Source: Costus lasius
Taxonomy: Eukaryota > Streptophyta > Magnoliopsida > Zingiberales > Costaceae
DNA: 64,000 nucleotides
Reading direction: 5' to 3'
NCBI GenBank assembly: GCA_027563935.2
Contig: CM050448.1
Span: 63,973,843-64,037,842, forward strand
The translations under genes were made by a program, and so were the position numbers. The notes below the pieces were generated by a model, which had not been told where the DNA came from, searched no databases, and saw only the letters and a list, made by a program, of their open reading frames with translations. This document shows, piece by piece, positions 22,301 through 34,534 of the stretch (positions within the stretch are counted from its first letter, which is position 1; the number at the start of each line of letters is the position of its first letter).

Positions 22301-23194
22301 CTAGGAGAAGCAGCCTATGTGTTAGGTGTGAAGATCTACAGGGATAGATCTAAGAGGCTTCTCGGGCTGTGCCAGAGTACTTACATCGATAAGGTCCTGG
22401 AGAGATTTCATTTAGAGAATTCTAAACGTGGATATCTTCTAGTCAGACATGGTCTGAGTCTTTCGAAGAGTCAGTGTCCACAAACACAGACTGAGAAAGA
22501 TGAAATGGACAATACGCCTTATGCTTCGGCTATTGGTTCCATTATGTATGCGATGTTGTGTACTCGCCCAGACGTCGCTTACGGGTTAAGCGTAACCAGT
22601 CGTTTCCAAAGTAATCCAGGTATGGCGCACTGGATTGCAGTCAAGAACATTTTAAAATATCTGCGGAGGACCAAAGATATGTTCTTGATATATGGTGGTC
22701 AGGAAGAACTCAGTATAGAGGGATATACTGACGCTTCGTTCCAGTCGGACCAGGATGATTTCCGATCGCAATCAGGCTATGTTTTTAGCTTGAATGGAGG
22801 TGCAGTGGTGTGGAAGAGTTTCAAACAGTCAACTGTTGCTGATTCCACAACAGAAGCCGAGTATGTTGCAGCCTCGGAAGCATCCAAGGAGGCAGTCTGG
22901 ATTCGTAAGTTCGTGAGAGAACTTGGTGTTGTTCCTTCGAGTGTCGATCCTTTGGTTATCTTCTGTGATAACACTGGAGCAATCGCACAAGCAAAGGAAC
23001 CACGGTCGCACCAGAAGTCCAAGCACATACTGAGACGGTTTCACTTGATCAGGGAGATCATAGATCGTGGCGAGATCAAAATCTGCAAGGTTCATACAGA
23101 TGACAATCTGGCAGACCCGCTTACCAAGCCTCTGGCGCAGCAGAAGCATGAGAAGCACTGTAATAATATGGGTTTGAGATTTCTCAACCATTAG
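19313..23194 (+). pseudogene. gag-pol: Element D gag-pol polyprotein with three stops
   Basis: Full-length copia frame of 1,293 codons from ATG 19313 to the normal stop at 23192-23194: gag, CCHC knuckle, protease DTAC, integrase, RT with YVDDILIIG, and RNase H. Three in-frame stops break it: TAG 19448-19450, TAG 20045-20047 (inside the zinc knuckle) and TAA 22085-22087 (in RT, at YGLKQAS). E has CAG, CAG and CAA there. No frameshifts occur. Given near-identical LTRs, the damage arose quickly after insertion or was already in the copied RNA. With such stops D would need proteins from another copy to move. Confidence 0.93.
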
Positions 23195-23203
23195 ATTAAG
23201 TGC

Positions 23204-23214
23204 AAGTGGGAGAT
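23204..23214 (+). other. Polypurine tract of element D
   Basis: AAGTGGGAGAT directly before the 3' LTR. Confidence 0.85.
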
Positions 23215-24930
23215 TGTTGGGGTATGCCCTTAAGGCTATTGTTTGAGGCCTATGGGAATGTATTTGTATCATGTAATAAACTGTTATGTTTATAAAGGCA
23301 TGGTTGTTATTCAGTTAGCTACATTGTCTGCTGCAATATATGTTCTTCTGAATAATGTCTCAAAGCTGTTCAGCTCGGCTGACATGCTATTATGTCCTTA
23401 GTCGATATATCTTGGTGAACATGAGACAGCCTTGATATGATTGAGACTAATATGTGTTCTAATCTTATAGGATGCTTCGAGCATGGAATAAGATGTAGAC
23501 TCATGGGTACATTGGATGTACTGGACAGACCCTACTAGGATGTTCAATTGTTTGTCACAATGTGAATATTCCTTGATTAAGACAAGTGGCACATTTCCTC
23601 TGACTTGAGATCACTTGTGTTTTCTGAATGATGATTGTCATTGTTTTGAGATGGTTCAATATCATTTGAAACATAATGATTATAGACTATCTTGGATGGT
23701 GAGCTTGAGTCAGGTTAGAGCACTAGTGATAGACATAGGATTGCCGTCTCCTTGTTTAAGGAGTGTGATGTTCTAAAGGGGCCCCCTGGATGAGATGATT
23801 GAGAAAGTGTATGGCCATACCCAGGTGACAGTGTTCATCTGTTCTAATCATGCTTATCATATTGGAGTTACAAGCTTGACAGGCTTGTCCAATAAGAACA
23901 TCCAGTGGCAAAGGAAATATGTATGCTTTGTGATTTGATTCACACTTGTGCTGTTTTTGGGTGTAGTCTTGGAAGACTCATTTCTTTATATCGGGAGATA
24001 GTGATGTGTTGCTAGATACCCCTCACTGATCGTGATAATGAGAATTATCGTTACCGACATTTAAAGGAAACCCTTAGGGTCGCACAATTTGATGATATGG
24101 CTTACTTAAGTCAGATCGTGTGGACTGAATTGTTTGGGTTCAATTTAAAGGGAATTAGTCTCTGATTGTAAGTGAGATCTGGTCTGATCATGTTTGATTG
24201 ATTAGGGCTTAAGATCGGTAAGCTTCGATCGAGAGAATAGATGCCAGATCGGTCAGATCAGGAGCATCGAGGAGATCGACGGTTAGATCGGGAACCTTAG
24301 GGTTTATTTAAGATCTAGACTAGATCATTGGCTTGATTGGTTCTTAAACCGAACCAAAGTGAACCGGCTCACTTGATGAGCGCATGGTTCAAGGGGAGAG
24401 GAGTTGGCGACAAGTTCACTTGGCGTGAACGTTGGGGTGAGGAGTGGTTACTATTTTTAGTAACCATGATCTCCACTTGGTGGGTGCTCTCGTCCGAATA
24501 GAGTATTCTCTATTTTTTCGCCACTTCAACTGATTTTTCCTCTCGCCCATATTCCTCTCGAGATTATTGTGTGAGTGTGGCGACGCTTGACGCTTGACGC
24601 TTGAGGAGGATTCGGCCAAGAAAGATTGACATCTCATTTTCCCTTCACTCGTCAAAGGACCTCTTGGAACCTTGCTAGCACAAGGAGCACCAAGAGAGAT
24701 AGCGACATCATCTTGTGTGTGACGACAAGGAGAAGATCTCGTTTGATCTTTGCTTCCAAGCCGCCATCAAGAAATGGCAATGGTATGGATCGAATCACCT
24801 CTTATGCATTCGGGTTTTCTTTAAGTTGATTATATAAGGTGCATGCGATTCTTAGAGACCCTATCCGCTGCTTGAAATCTGAATATGCGCCATGCTGGGT
24901 TTCGCCCCCCTCTAGAAAGGGGTTCCAACA
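23215..24930 (+). repeat. 3' LTR of element D
   Basis: 1,716 bp, same length as the 5' LTR with about three substitutions by eye. Ends in CCAACA and is followed by GCTGT (24931-24935). Confidence 0.96.
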
Positions 24931-24935
24931 GCTGT
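24931..24935 (+). repeat. Target-site duplication of element D, right copy (GCTGT)
   Basis: Matches 15781-15785; the protease gene of C resumes right after. Confidence 0.93.
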
Positions 24936-27836
24936 AGGAGAATATCACATCTCTTTACCATCTGGATTTGTATTAGAACATGACAATTGTTATTTCGTAC
25001 CAAGCATAACAAAGAATATTATCTCTATTCCTGCTCTTGTCAGGAAAGGTTTTTTATTTGAATGCGGACCTTCACAGTGCTGTATTTCATTTGATAGTAT
25101 TGTTTATGCAACTAGGTCGATTATCAATGGGTTATACATGTTAAACATGGAATGTTCTGTACAACAAATTGATAGTAAGAAAGCCAAACATACTGATGAC
25201 AGCACCTTGTTATGGCATAGTCGTCTAGGCCATATTAACAAGAAGCGCATTAAGCGGTTGCATGACCATGGACTGCGGGATCATTCTCCTATGAGGAGCT
25301 TGACACATGCAAAGCTTGTTTAATGGGTAAGATGACGAAGACTCCTTTTACTAATAAAGGAGAAAGGGCTTCAGGTTTACTTGACCTTATTCACAGTGAT
25401 GTGTGTGGGCCATTTAGTAAACATGCCAGAGGTGGCTATTCATATTTCATTACTTTTACTGATGATTTCAGTAGGTATGGTTATGTCTATTTAATGAGAC
25501 ATAAGAGTGAATCTTTTGACAAGTTCAAAGAATTCAAAAATGAAATACAGAATCAGTTAGGCCGAAATATCAAAGCACTTCGATCAGATCGCGGTGGAGA
25601 ATACTTGAGTCGTGAGTTTACTGACTATCTGAAGGAGTGTGGGATTATCTCACAGCTCACTCCGCCAGGAACACCGCAATGGAATGGTGTGTCCGAGAGG
25701 AGGAATCGAACCTTATTGGATATGGTTCGTTCTATGATGAGTTAGGCTACTCTACCTTACTCCTTTTGGGGATTTGCACTGGAAACAGCTATAAAGATAC
25801 TAAACCGAGTGCCATCCAAGGCCGTTTCAAAGACACCATATGAGTTATGGTATGGGAAACAGCCGAGCTTGACATTTATCAAAATCTGGGGTTGCGAGGC
25901 TTATGTCAAAAAGCTCGCCTCAGGGAAACTGGACAGCAGATCTGATAAATGCATATTTGTCGGATACCCTAAAGAAACTAAGGGTTATTATTTCTACAAT
26001 CCCAAGGAGAATAAAGTATTTATTGCTCGAACGGCTATTTTTCTTGAGAAGGAGTTCCTTCTGCAAGAGGCCAGTGGGAAAGAAATAAAACTATATGAAA
26101 TTCCAGAAGATGGACAAAATAGTCAAGCACACTTGGATAAGCCTGAGCCAATAGATCAGGTTAATGTTCAACCTGAGGCTCAGACATCACGGGAACCGCG
26201 TAGATCGGGAAGGATTCATCGTCAGCCTGAGCGCTAAGACGGAGTCTACATCATTAATGATGAACCCCTCACCTATGCGGATGCGGTCAGTGGACCGGAG
26301 TCAACAAAATGGATTGAAGCTATGCGAGACGAGATGGACTCCATGTCAGATAACCAAGTCTGGGATTTGGTTGATCCGCCTCCGGGGGTAATCCCTGTAG
26401 CCTGTAAGTGGATCTTCAAAAAGAAGAAAGACATGGATGGTAACGTAGTTACCTATAAGGGCAGACTAGTTGCGAAAGGTTTCAAACAAATCTACGGGAT
26501 AGATTATGATGAAACTTTCTCTCCTGTAGCCATGTTCAAGTCCATTCGAATTATTCTCGCGATAGCAGCATATTTTGATTATGAGATCTGGCAAATGGAT
26601 GTGAAAACCGCTTTCCTTAACGAAAAACTGGAAGAGGATGTGTATATGACACAACCTGAAGGTTTCATCAACCCGTCAGAAGGTCATAAAATATGCAAAT
26701 TAAAGAAGTCCATTTATGGACTAAAACAAGCATCGAGAAGCTGGAATATTCGTTTTGATGAATCAGTTTCTGAATTTGGTTTCATCAAAAATGAAGATGA
26801 CCCGTGTGTATATAAAAGGTTTAGTGGGAGCGTGATTACTTTCCTAGTCCTCTACGTCGATGATATATTAATCATTGGAAACGATATTCCTGAACTGCAT
26901 GCAGTCAAAGCATGGTTAAGAAAATGTTTCCAAATGAAAGATTTGGGAGAAGCAGCCTATATACTAGGCGTGGAGATCTATAGAGATAGATCTAATAGGC
27001 TTCTCGGGCTGTGCCAGCGTACTTACATCGATAAGGTCCTGGAAAGATTCCATTTAGAAAATTCTAAAAGAGGTTATCTTCCAGTCAGACATGGTCTGAA
27101 TCTTTCAAAGAGCCAGTGTCCTCAAAGACAGTCTGAGAAAGATGAGATGGACAATACGCCTTATGCTTCGGCTATTGGGTCCATCATGTATGCGATGTTG
27201 TGTACTCGCCCAGACGTCGCTTACGGGTTAAGCGTGACCAGTTGGTTCCAAGGTAATCTAGGGAAGGCACACTAGATTGCAGTCAAGAACATTTTGAAAT
27301 ATCTTCGCAGAACCAAAAATATGTTCTTGATTTATGGAGGTCAGGAAGAGCTCAGTATCGAAGGATATACTGATGCTTCATTCCTGTCTGACCAAGATGA
27401 TTTTCGATCGCAATCAGGCTATGTTTTTAGCTTGAATGGAGGAGCAGTGGTGTGGAAGAGTTTCAAGCAATCAACTGTTGCTGATTCCACAACAGAAGCC
27501 AAGTATGTTGCAGCCTCAGAGGCATCAAAGGAGGTAGTTTGGATTTGTAAATTCGTTCAGGAACTTGGTGTCGTTCCTTCGAGTGCAGATCCATTGGTTA
27601 TCTTCTGTGATAACACTGGAGCGATTGCACAAGCGAAGGAACCACGGTCACACCAGAAGTCCAAGCACATACAGAGAAGGTTTCACCTGATTCGTGAGAT
27701 CAGTAATCGAGGAGACATCAAGCTCTGCAAGGTTTATACAAATGACAATCTAGCTGACCCGATTACAAAGCCTCTGGCGCAGCAGAAGCATGAGAAGCAC
27801 TGTAACAATATGGGTTTGAGATACCTCAACCATTAG
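24936..27836 (+). pseudogene. pol: Element C pol remnant (protease, integrase, RT, RNase H)
   Basis: Continuation of C after D: protease end, HHCC region, integrase core (HSDVCGP, LRSDRGGEY, WNGVSERRN), RT (QMDVKTAFLN, YVDDILIIG) and RNase H to the usual stop at 27834-27836. Breaks: a one-base loss near 25284 (CTGCGGG for CTGCTGGG), TAG at about 25743 for CAG, TAA at about 26235 for a Tyr codon, and TAG at about 27273 for Trp. More damaged than D, as expected for the older host copy. Confidence 0.9.
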
Positions 27837-27845
27837 TTTAAGTGC

Positions 27846-27856
27846 AAGTGGGAGAT
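27846..27856 (+). other. Polypurine tract of element C
   Basis: AAGTGGGAGAT-type tract before TGTTGGGG. Confidence 0.8.
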
Positions 27857-29465
27857 TGTTGGGGTATGCCCTTAAGGCCAATGTTTGAGGCTTTGGGCTA
27901 TTTTCAGTATCATGTATAAATATATATATGTTTTATAAAGGAAATTGTTATTATTCAGATTGTTCTATTATCTGCTGCTGTATGTATACTTCTGAGTAAT
28001 GTCTCAATGATGTTCAGCTTAGCTGACATTCAGTATTGTCCTTAGTCGAGATATCTCGGTGAACATGAGACAGCCTTGATATGATTGAGACTAATGTGTG
28101 TTCTAATCTTGTGGGATGCTTCGAGCGTGGAATAAGATTAGACACATAGGTGCATTGGATGTACTGGACTGACCCTTCTGTGGATATTCAATTGTTTGTC
28201 ACAATGTGAATAATCCTTGTATGCAAGCAAGTGGTATATTCCCTCTGACTTGAGATCACTTGTGTTTCTAAGTGATGATTGGCATTGTCTTGAGGTAGTT
28301 CAATATCATTTTAAAGATAATGGTTAAAGATTATCTTGGATAGTGGGCATGAGTCATGCTAGGGCACTTGTGATAGATATAGGATTGCCTCTCCTGATTG
28401 GAGTGTGATGTTCTAAGGGGGCCCTTGGATGAAATGGTTGAGAATGTGTATGGCCATACCCAGACGACTATGTTCATCTGATCTAACCATTTTCATCATG
28501 TTGGAATCGCAGGCTTGACACGCTTGTCCAACGGGAACATCCAGTGGTAAAGGGAAACATGTATACCAAGTGAATTAGATTCGCACTTGTGCTGTGGTTT
28601 GGGAGTAGTCTTGGAAGACTCTTTCCTTCATATCAGGAGACAGTGATGTGTTGCTAGATACCTCTCTCTGATCATGATAACGTAAGTTATCGTTACCGAC
28701 ATTGAAGGAAACCCTTAGGGTCGCACAATTTGATGATATGGCTTACTTATGTCAGATCGTGTGGACTGGAATTATTCTAGTTCAGTTTAATGGAATTTAA
28801 ACTCTGATTGGAAGTGAGATCTAGTCTAATCATGTTTGATTGATTAGGGCATGTGATCGGTAAGCTTTGATCGGGGGGATTGATTCTTGATCGTGTTGAT
28901 CAGGGGTTCAATGTGATGTGTGGTTAGATCTTGAGCCATTCGGTTCAAAGAGATTTTAGCCAGGGTTGGTTCAATTTTGTGTTTGGACCAAATGGTGTTT
29001 GAACCGGTTCACTTGTGAACGCATGGTTCAATTTAAGATGGAGGTTTCGATGGTTTAAGTGGGAGTTGTGGAGGTAGTTATGTTTTTCGGTTTCACTATT
29101 TTGGTGGCCGAATATACCTCTCCTTAATCACCCACGGATTCGAGAGAGAGAAAGTGAGGACTCATCTTCTTCCTCTTAAGTGGATCGTCTCCATCCAAAA
29201 ACTCTAGCCAAGACGCACATCTTCCTTGCAAGGGATGATCAGGACTCCTTGGTATCTTTGCTAGCACAAGGGACGCAAGGGAGGAAGTCTACTTCATCTT
29301 GTGTGTGATTTCTTTGGAGAAGAGGCACTCGCCCCTTTTTCTTCCAAGCCGCCTCTCATATCATGGCACAGGTAATGCTTTTACTTGTTCTATACAAGGC
29401 AAAAAGGTTGATCATATGCTCGTGATAAGCGATTCTTGGGATTCCTAGTTTTTCCGATGCAAGTT
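27857..29465 (+). repeat. 3' LTR of element C, right edge uncertain
   Basis: Begins TGTTGGGGTATG and follows the A/B LTR through the conserved TATA/hairpin block (hairpin 28676-28691) and the exon ATG-GCA-CAG/GTAATG at 29363-29371. Clear similarity fades near 29465 and no TG...CA end is recognisable, so the terminus is lost or diverged; it could extend to about 29650. Confidence 0.75.
29363..29371 (+). other. gag: Predicted first coding exon (M-A-Q) in the C LTR
   Basis: ATG-GCA-CAG followed by GTAATG, equivalent to the exon in the missing 5' LTR of C. In frame with the gag acceptor at 14780. Confidence 0.5.
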
Positions 29466-30521
29466 TGTTTTAGTCGCTTGTTAACTAGGTTAACTAATAC
29501 ATTTCCCTACACTAATCCTTGGTTTTCTAACTTTGTAGCTTGCACTTGGTGTGGATCTAGGAGGGGCGCTTCCCTCCTTTCTCCTCCCCTTGCTCTCTAG
29601 ATAACTTAGGACTAGCAAAGGAACTTGTGAGGCTTAACCTCCCCTTTGACCACCTTTATTTTTGTATTAAAATCCGTGACCTGTACAGATCTTTCTATGA
29701 ATGTTTGTAAGCTCCACCCTACACCTTCCATCAGAGTAGGACCCGTGAAGAACGGGAAGCACAGTCCTTCGATCCTCAAGGGCTGCACTGTAAGCTTACT
29801 TCCTGCATTTACTGCTTTCTAGTGTAATTATTATTTACAGTTCTTAGTTTAAACTCGATTTTTCCCTCTATATATAAAATACAAAAAAATTAGTTTCTCA
29901 AACCTCGTTAGCATAACATCGGTTTTCCCTTATTATTTAGCTATTTATCAAAACCAGTTTTCAAAGGCATCGTTTGAATGCTTTAGTTCCCCGCCCTACA
30001 TCAAGTTTTGCCCAACTAAAATCTAGTTTTTTAGCTTTCTGAATCTGAATTCTTGGCTTGTTTGCTGCACTTGAGTTCCATCGAACTGCAGTTAGCACAA
30101 CCTCAACTTATTTGAACTTTCAGCCAGTAAACATGCTGCATTTTGTCGCAATCAATTTTGATTTAGTGCTGAGTTTTTGCTTGTAATCCTGCACTGCAAC
30201 AATATTCAATTTTTAGCTTATGAAGTTTATTTTATCATCATGTGCTATTTTAACACAAGGGAATTAATTTTTCATTGGAAAGCTTGCAGAATAATCACCC
30301 TTAGACCTGAAAGTTTTACTACCTTTGTTTGGTGTAATAAACATAAGGGTAGAACCGTGTTAGACCATCTAGTTAGTTTTAATGCTATATCTGCTAGGGC
30401 TACTGATAAGTTTGGTCTTATCTTAGAAAAACACAAATAGCCATATACCATATTATGCGAAGAATATAGAGTTACCACCTTAGTTAACTTTCAATGTCTC
30501 ATCCCTATTCAACTGGATGGT
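29466..30521 (+). other. Element H internal region, no intact ORF
   Basis: AT-rich sequence between the C LTR and the H protein remnant. I recognise no domain except that the stretch before 30522 (CLIPIQLDG in frame) leads into the protease-like segment. It may include the unrecognised end of the C LTR and decayed H gag. Confidence 0.4.
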
Positions 30522-31831
30522 ATGAAATTCAACATTTGGTGTGATGTTCTCAGCTTAGAAGGTTTTGATATCTTGCTAGGTAATGAATTCCTTCGTAGTG
30601 TTCAAGCCTATCACCATAAAGAACCTTGGTCCTATAGTGTCAACTTTAGAGGGTTAAAACACATCATCTATCCTAGAAGTCTGGAGTCAATACAAGCTAG
30701 CACTACTAAAGCTATTCGTGACAATATGAATAAACAATTTGATGCCTTTGTTGATAATATGAATAAACAATTTGATGATATGCAACAGCTCTTAGAAAGA
30801 ATTCGTGACCGGTGCCTACAACAAGAGTACAATCAAACCATAGAATTAACCCAACCACACACCGAGACTAAGATTCCGCTCAACCCTTTAGGTGACTTGA
30901 ACCTAGAAGACACCAATAAACAAGATGACACCTCATACTACGAACACATAGGGACAACCCAATTTGAGCCTAAGATAGAACTTGAACCTAAAGACATTAT
31001 GCTAGACTTAAACATAGAGGATATAAAAGAACAACATGAACCCTTAGAACAAATGCCTCTAGGAACTCAACCCTTAATTCCCTGTGAAACAAGTTATCCT
31101 CAACCTATAGAACTTGAACTCCTTGAGCAATTTGAGCCTACTCAAACCATAGACGATGAAAACTTAGGCCTGAACCAACTTGATTATAGTGAGTCCATAA
31201 AAGTTCACCCACATACCCAATCCAAAGACATAGGAACTGTGTCTCTAGATAGCCATGAACCTAATCCTATAGACTTCATTGGGTTTGACCAATACTTAGG
31301 AGATAATATACCTCAAGCTATAGACAACCATAAACCTCAACTCTTAGGTCAACCTCAACCTATTGACATAGTAGACTTGCACCATGACCCATTCGACTCT
31401 CAGTCTTGTCTCTTAGTCCTTCTACTCACACTATTAAACCACCTTTAGGGTCAACTCAGCTTGAAATAATTGAAAACAAAGTTACTTTGTCTACCTTTGA
31501 AGTTGTTGAGCATATTGATTTCATTATTCCAGTACACTTAGATGCTAAAATTCCTTACTGCAAGTTTACTAATGAATATGGTCGAGAAAGGGAATTCAAT
31601 GCAGGTGTCCCTAACTTACAGCTTGAACCATGGACAAGGAACAACAAGGCAAGAAGCTGTGATGCTGACAACATTTTGAAGATTCGGATCCAGAACGAAC
31701 AACTATCTCTTTCCTCTCCAGAACTTCTCCACAAGCGCAATCACAATTCTTCGGGGAAGAATTTTTTTCACCCGGGGAGAATTGATGGGGGTAGAGACCA
31801 CAAGCCTCGAAGGTACAAGTGGAGCCTATGA
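30522..31831 (+). pseudogene. Element H protease-like and acidic C-terminal remnant
   Basis: Two overlapping open frames (30522-31448 and 31406-31831) joined by a frameshift near 31400. The N-terminus (IWCDVLSLEGFDILLGNEFL) resembles the distal half of retroviral-type aspartic proteases, where DxILGxxWL is typical. A coiled-coil-like piece with the duplicated NMNKQFD follows, then about 200 residues rich in Pro, Glu, Gln, Leu with repeated QPIELE-type units. The end (FFHPGRIDGGRD) overlaps the polypurine tract. No RT or integrase is present. Probably a non-autonomous gypsy-like element; family not identified. Confidence 0.5.
31771..31780 (+). other. Polypurine tract of element H
   Basis: CCCGGGGAGA just before TGATGGGGG, typical of plant gypsy elements. 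Confidence 0.6.
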
Positions 31832-32981
31832 CTACCCTAGATGAAGGCCTGGAAGCTTCACGAATAAGCTAGCATGCTCACTCATAAAGCTAGCTCAAAA
31901 TAATGGAAAGAATTATTTCAACCCATTTAAGTGTGGCACAAGACATTCAAGCCCATGAAGTTGTCACATATTCTCAAGGCCAATTACAAAAGAGTAAGCT
32001 ACTGCAAACACATTCCACAAACACTCACGCAAGAAGGAAACCAATATTACGATAATGTTTAACCAGCTGCCAGCCAAGAGGATTCCATCCAACGCGCGTC
32101 AACATTCATTTTCATGGCTGCAAAAATGGAGACTCCAACGTCTCTTTGCAGCTGTCATCGCTCAAAGCTCCTCAACGTCTCCTTGCTATTCAGGAATGGA
32201 AACAACAACGTTCGGCAACGTCTCTAAATTTCTCTCGCTATATGTATGGCACGCATCATTGTAATCAGAGAGTGAATTTGATGAATGAAATAGTTTTTCT
32301 TCCAATGGAATCGGATGTTTCCCATCCTCTTCCCCTCTGAGGTGCTTGTGTCACCTAGCTTTCCCTTCTTCCTCCTTCCCTAACCTTTCCTTCTTCCCGC
32401 AATCAAACCAGCCAGTAACGAGTGTTCCCAGGATTTCTGAATCTTTGTGAGCACGCCGCCGACGATCCGCCGGTCTGATCCTCACAAGATATCGAACATC
32501 ACTTCTCCTCTCCAAGACGAAGCCACAGCCACCGGCATCTGCCCATCCACCTCTCCGATTGCCGGAATTGGAAGAATCACCGTCATGCCCAGCTTCCGCC
32601 AACTCGTCCTCTGCTTCACCTGCAATTTCACCCAGAATTCTGAAACCTCTTGCACTTCCTGCCGGCGATCCAGCCATCGGATCCCCACAGAACTTCAGTC
32701 ACCACGTTGCCTTTCCTGGATGGGTCTTCAGCCGCTGGCATCCGCCAATCCTCCCGTCCGATCACTGGAATTGAACATCCATTCGAATCCCCCTGTTCTC
32801 GCCAGCCTTTCGCCCTAGTTCTGCCTTTCTTCATCGATCTCCTCCGTCCGGCTATCTTTCACTTCCAAACTCCCGCCAGCTCTTCTCCGTCATCATAACG
32901 ACCTACAGTCGTAACAGGTCCGGTGATTGTGCACCACCAGACGACTGCCGACGAACCCTGCTCATCCACGCGACTTCCCCT

Positions 32982-32986
32982 GTTTC
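32982..32986 (+). repeat. Target-site duplication of element E, left copy (GTTTC)
   Basis: GTTTC, matched at 42130-42134. Confidence 0.94.
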
Positions 32987-33756
32987 TGTTGGGGTATGCC
33001 CTTAAGGCTAATGTTTGAGGCCTGTGGGAATGTATCTGTATCATGTAATAAACTCTTAAGTTTATAAAGGCATGGTTGTTATTCAGTTAGCTACATTGTC
33101 TGCTGCAATATATGTTCTTCTGAATAATGTCTCAAAGCTGTTCAGCTGGGCTGACAAGCTATTATGTCCTTAGTCGATATATCTTGGTGAACATGAGACA
33201 GCCTTGATATGGTTAAGACTAATATGTGTTCTAATCTTATAGGATGCTTCGAGCATGGAATAAGATGTAGACTCATGGGTACATTGGATGTACTGGACAG
33301 ACCCTACGAGGATGTTCAATTGTTTGTCACAATGTGAATATTCCTTGGATATGACAAGTGGCACATTTCCTCTGACTTGAGATCACTTGTGTTTTCTAAA
33401 TGATGATTGTCATTGTTTTGAGGTAGTTCAATATCATTTGAAACATAATGATTATAGACTATCTTGGATGGTGAGCTTGAGTCAGGTTAGAGCACTAGTG
33501 ATAGACATAGGATTGCCGTCTCCTTATTGAAGGAGTGTGATGTTCTAAAGGGGCCCCCTGGATGAGATGATTGAGAGAGTGTATGGCCATACCCAGGTGA
33601 CAGTGTTCATCTGATCTAATCATGCTCATCATATTGGAGCTACAAGCTTGACAGGCTTGTCCAATAAGAACATCCAGTGGCAAAGGAAATATGTATGCTT
33701 TGTGAATTGATTCACACTTGTGCTGTTTTTGGGTGAAGTCTTGGAAGACTCTTTCC

Positions 33757-33764
33757 TTTATATC
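33757..33764 (+). promoter_or_regulatory. TATA-like box of element E
   Basis: TTTATATC in the same conserved LTR block as in D, about 45 bases before the LTR hairpin. Core-promoter role inferred. Confidence 0.35.
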
Positions 33765-34525
33765 GGGAGACAGTGATGTGTTGCTAGATACCCCTCACTG
33801 GTCGTGATAACGTGAGTTATCGTTACCGACATTTAAAGGAAACCCTCAGGGTCGCACAATTTGATGATATGGCTTACTTAAGTCAGATCGTGTGGACTGA
33901 ATTGTTTGGGTTCAGTTTAATGGGATTAAATCTCTGATTGTGAGTGAGATCTGGTCTGATCATGTTTGATTGATTAGGGCTTGAGATCGGTAAGCTTCGA
34001 TCGAGAGAATGAATGCTAGATCAGTCAGATCAGAAGCATTGAGAGATTGACGGTCAGATTGAGAGCCTTAGGGTTTATTTTGATCTGCACTTATTTCTTG
34101 GTTTATTTGGTTAGCGGACCAAATCGCTTTGAACCAGCTCTTGAATGAGCGCATGGTTCAATGCTGATGTGGCATTTGCGATTGGGGTGAATCCTAAGAT
34201 CGCACGTAGAGATGTGGCATGCTATTTTTGGATAGCACCTCTCGAACGTTGCCATGATCTCACGTCACTCCTCTTTGGTCTCTTCACGCCTTTCTCGCCT
34301 CTGGGGGTTGGTTTGGAAGTGGCATTCTCGTGTGGAGAAAGTCCAAGGCGACAAGAGAAAAACGCCAAGAAGAAATCTCTCCTTTCCCTTTGCAATCGAT
34401 CAAAGACACTCTTGGAGCCTTGCTAGCACAAGGAGCACCAAGATAGTAAGCGCTTCCTCATCTTGTGTGCGCGTCCTAAGGAGGAGATCTTCGTTGCTCT
34501 CTTAGATCCAAGGCGTCATCTTCAA

Positions 34526-34534
34526 ATGGCATTG
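34526..34534 (+). other. gag: Predicted first coding exon (M-A-L) in the E LTR
   Basis: ATG-GCA-TTG followed by GTATGA; joins in frame to 36497. Confidence 0.6.

Larger units (their letters stand above)
15786..24930 (+). mobile_element. Copia element D, complete, nested in element C
   Basis: Plus-strand Ty1/copia element of 9,145 bp with two 1,716-bp LTRs, flanking GCTGT duplications, primer site, polypurine tract and full gag-pol length. By eye the LTRs differ at only about three positions, so the insertion is recent. Three stops, each consistent with C-to-T at a Gln codon, nevertheless interrupt the polyprotein. Confidence 0.96.

Noticed and set aside
22829..23272. 147-residue antisense frame over RNase H and the LTR start in D (and E at 40035-40478)
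   Set aside because: Mirror of a constrained coding strand, no recognisable domain, and overlaps the polypurine tract.
32447..32898. Several overlapping open frames that could suggest a host gene exon
   Set aside because: They come from C-rich, stop-poor duplicated sequence within the H LTR; frames overlap in all directions and none shows a domain.
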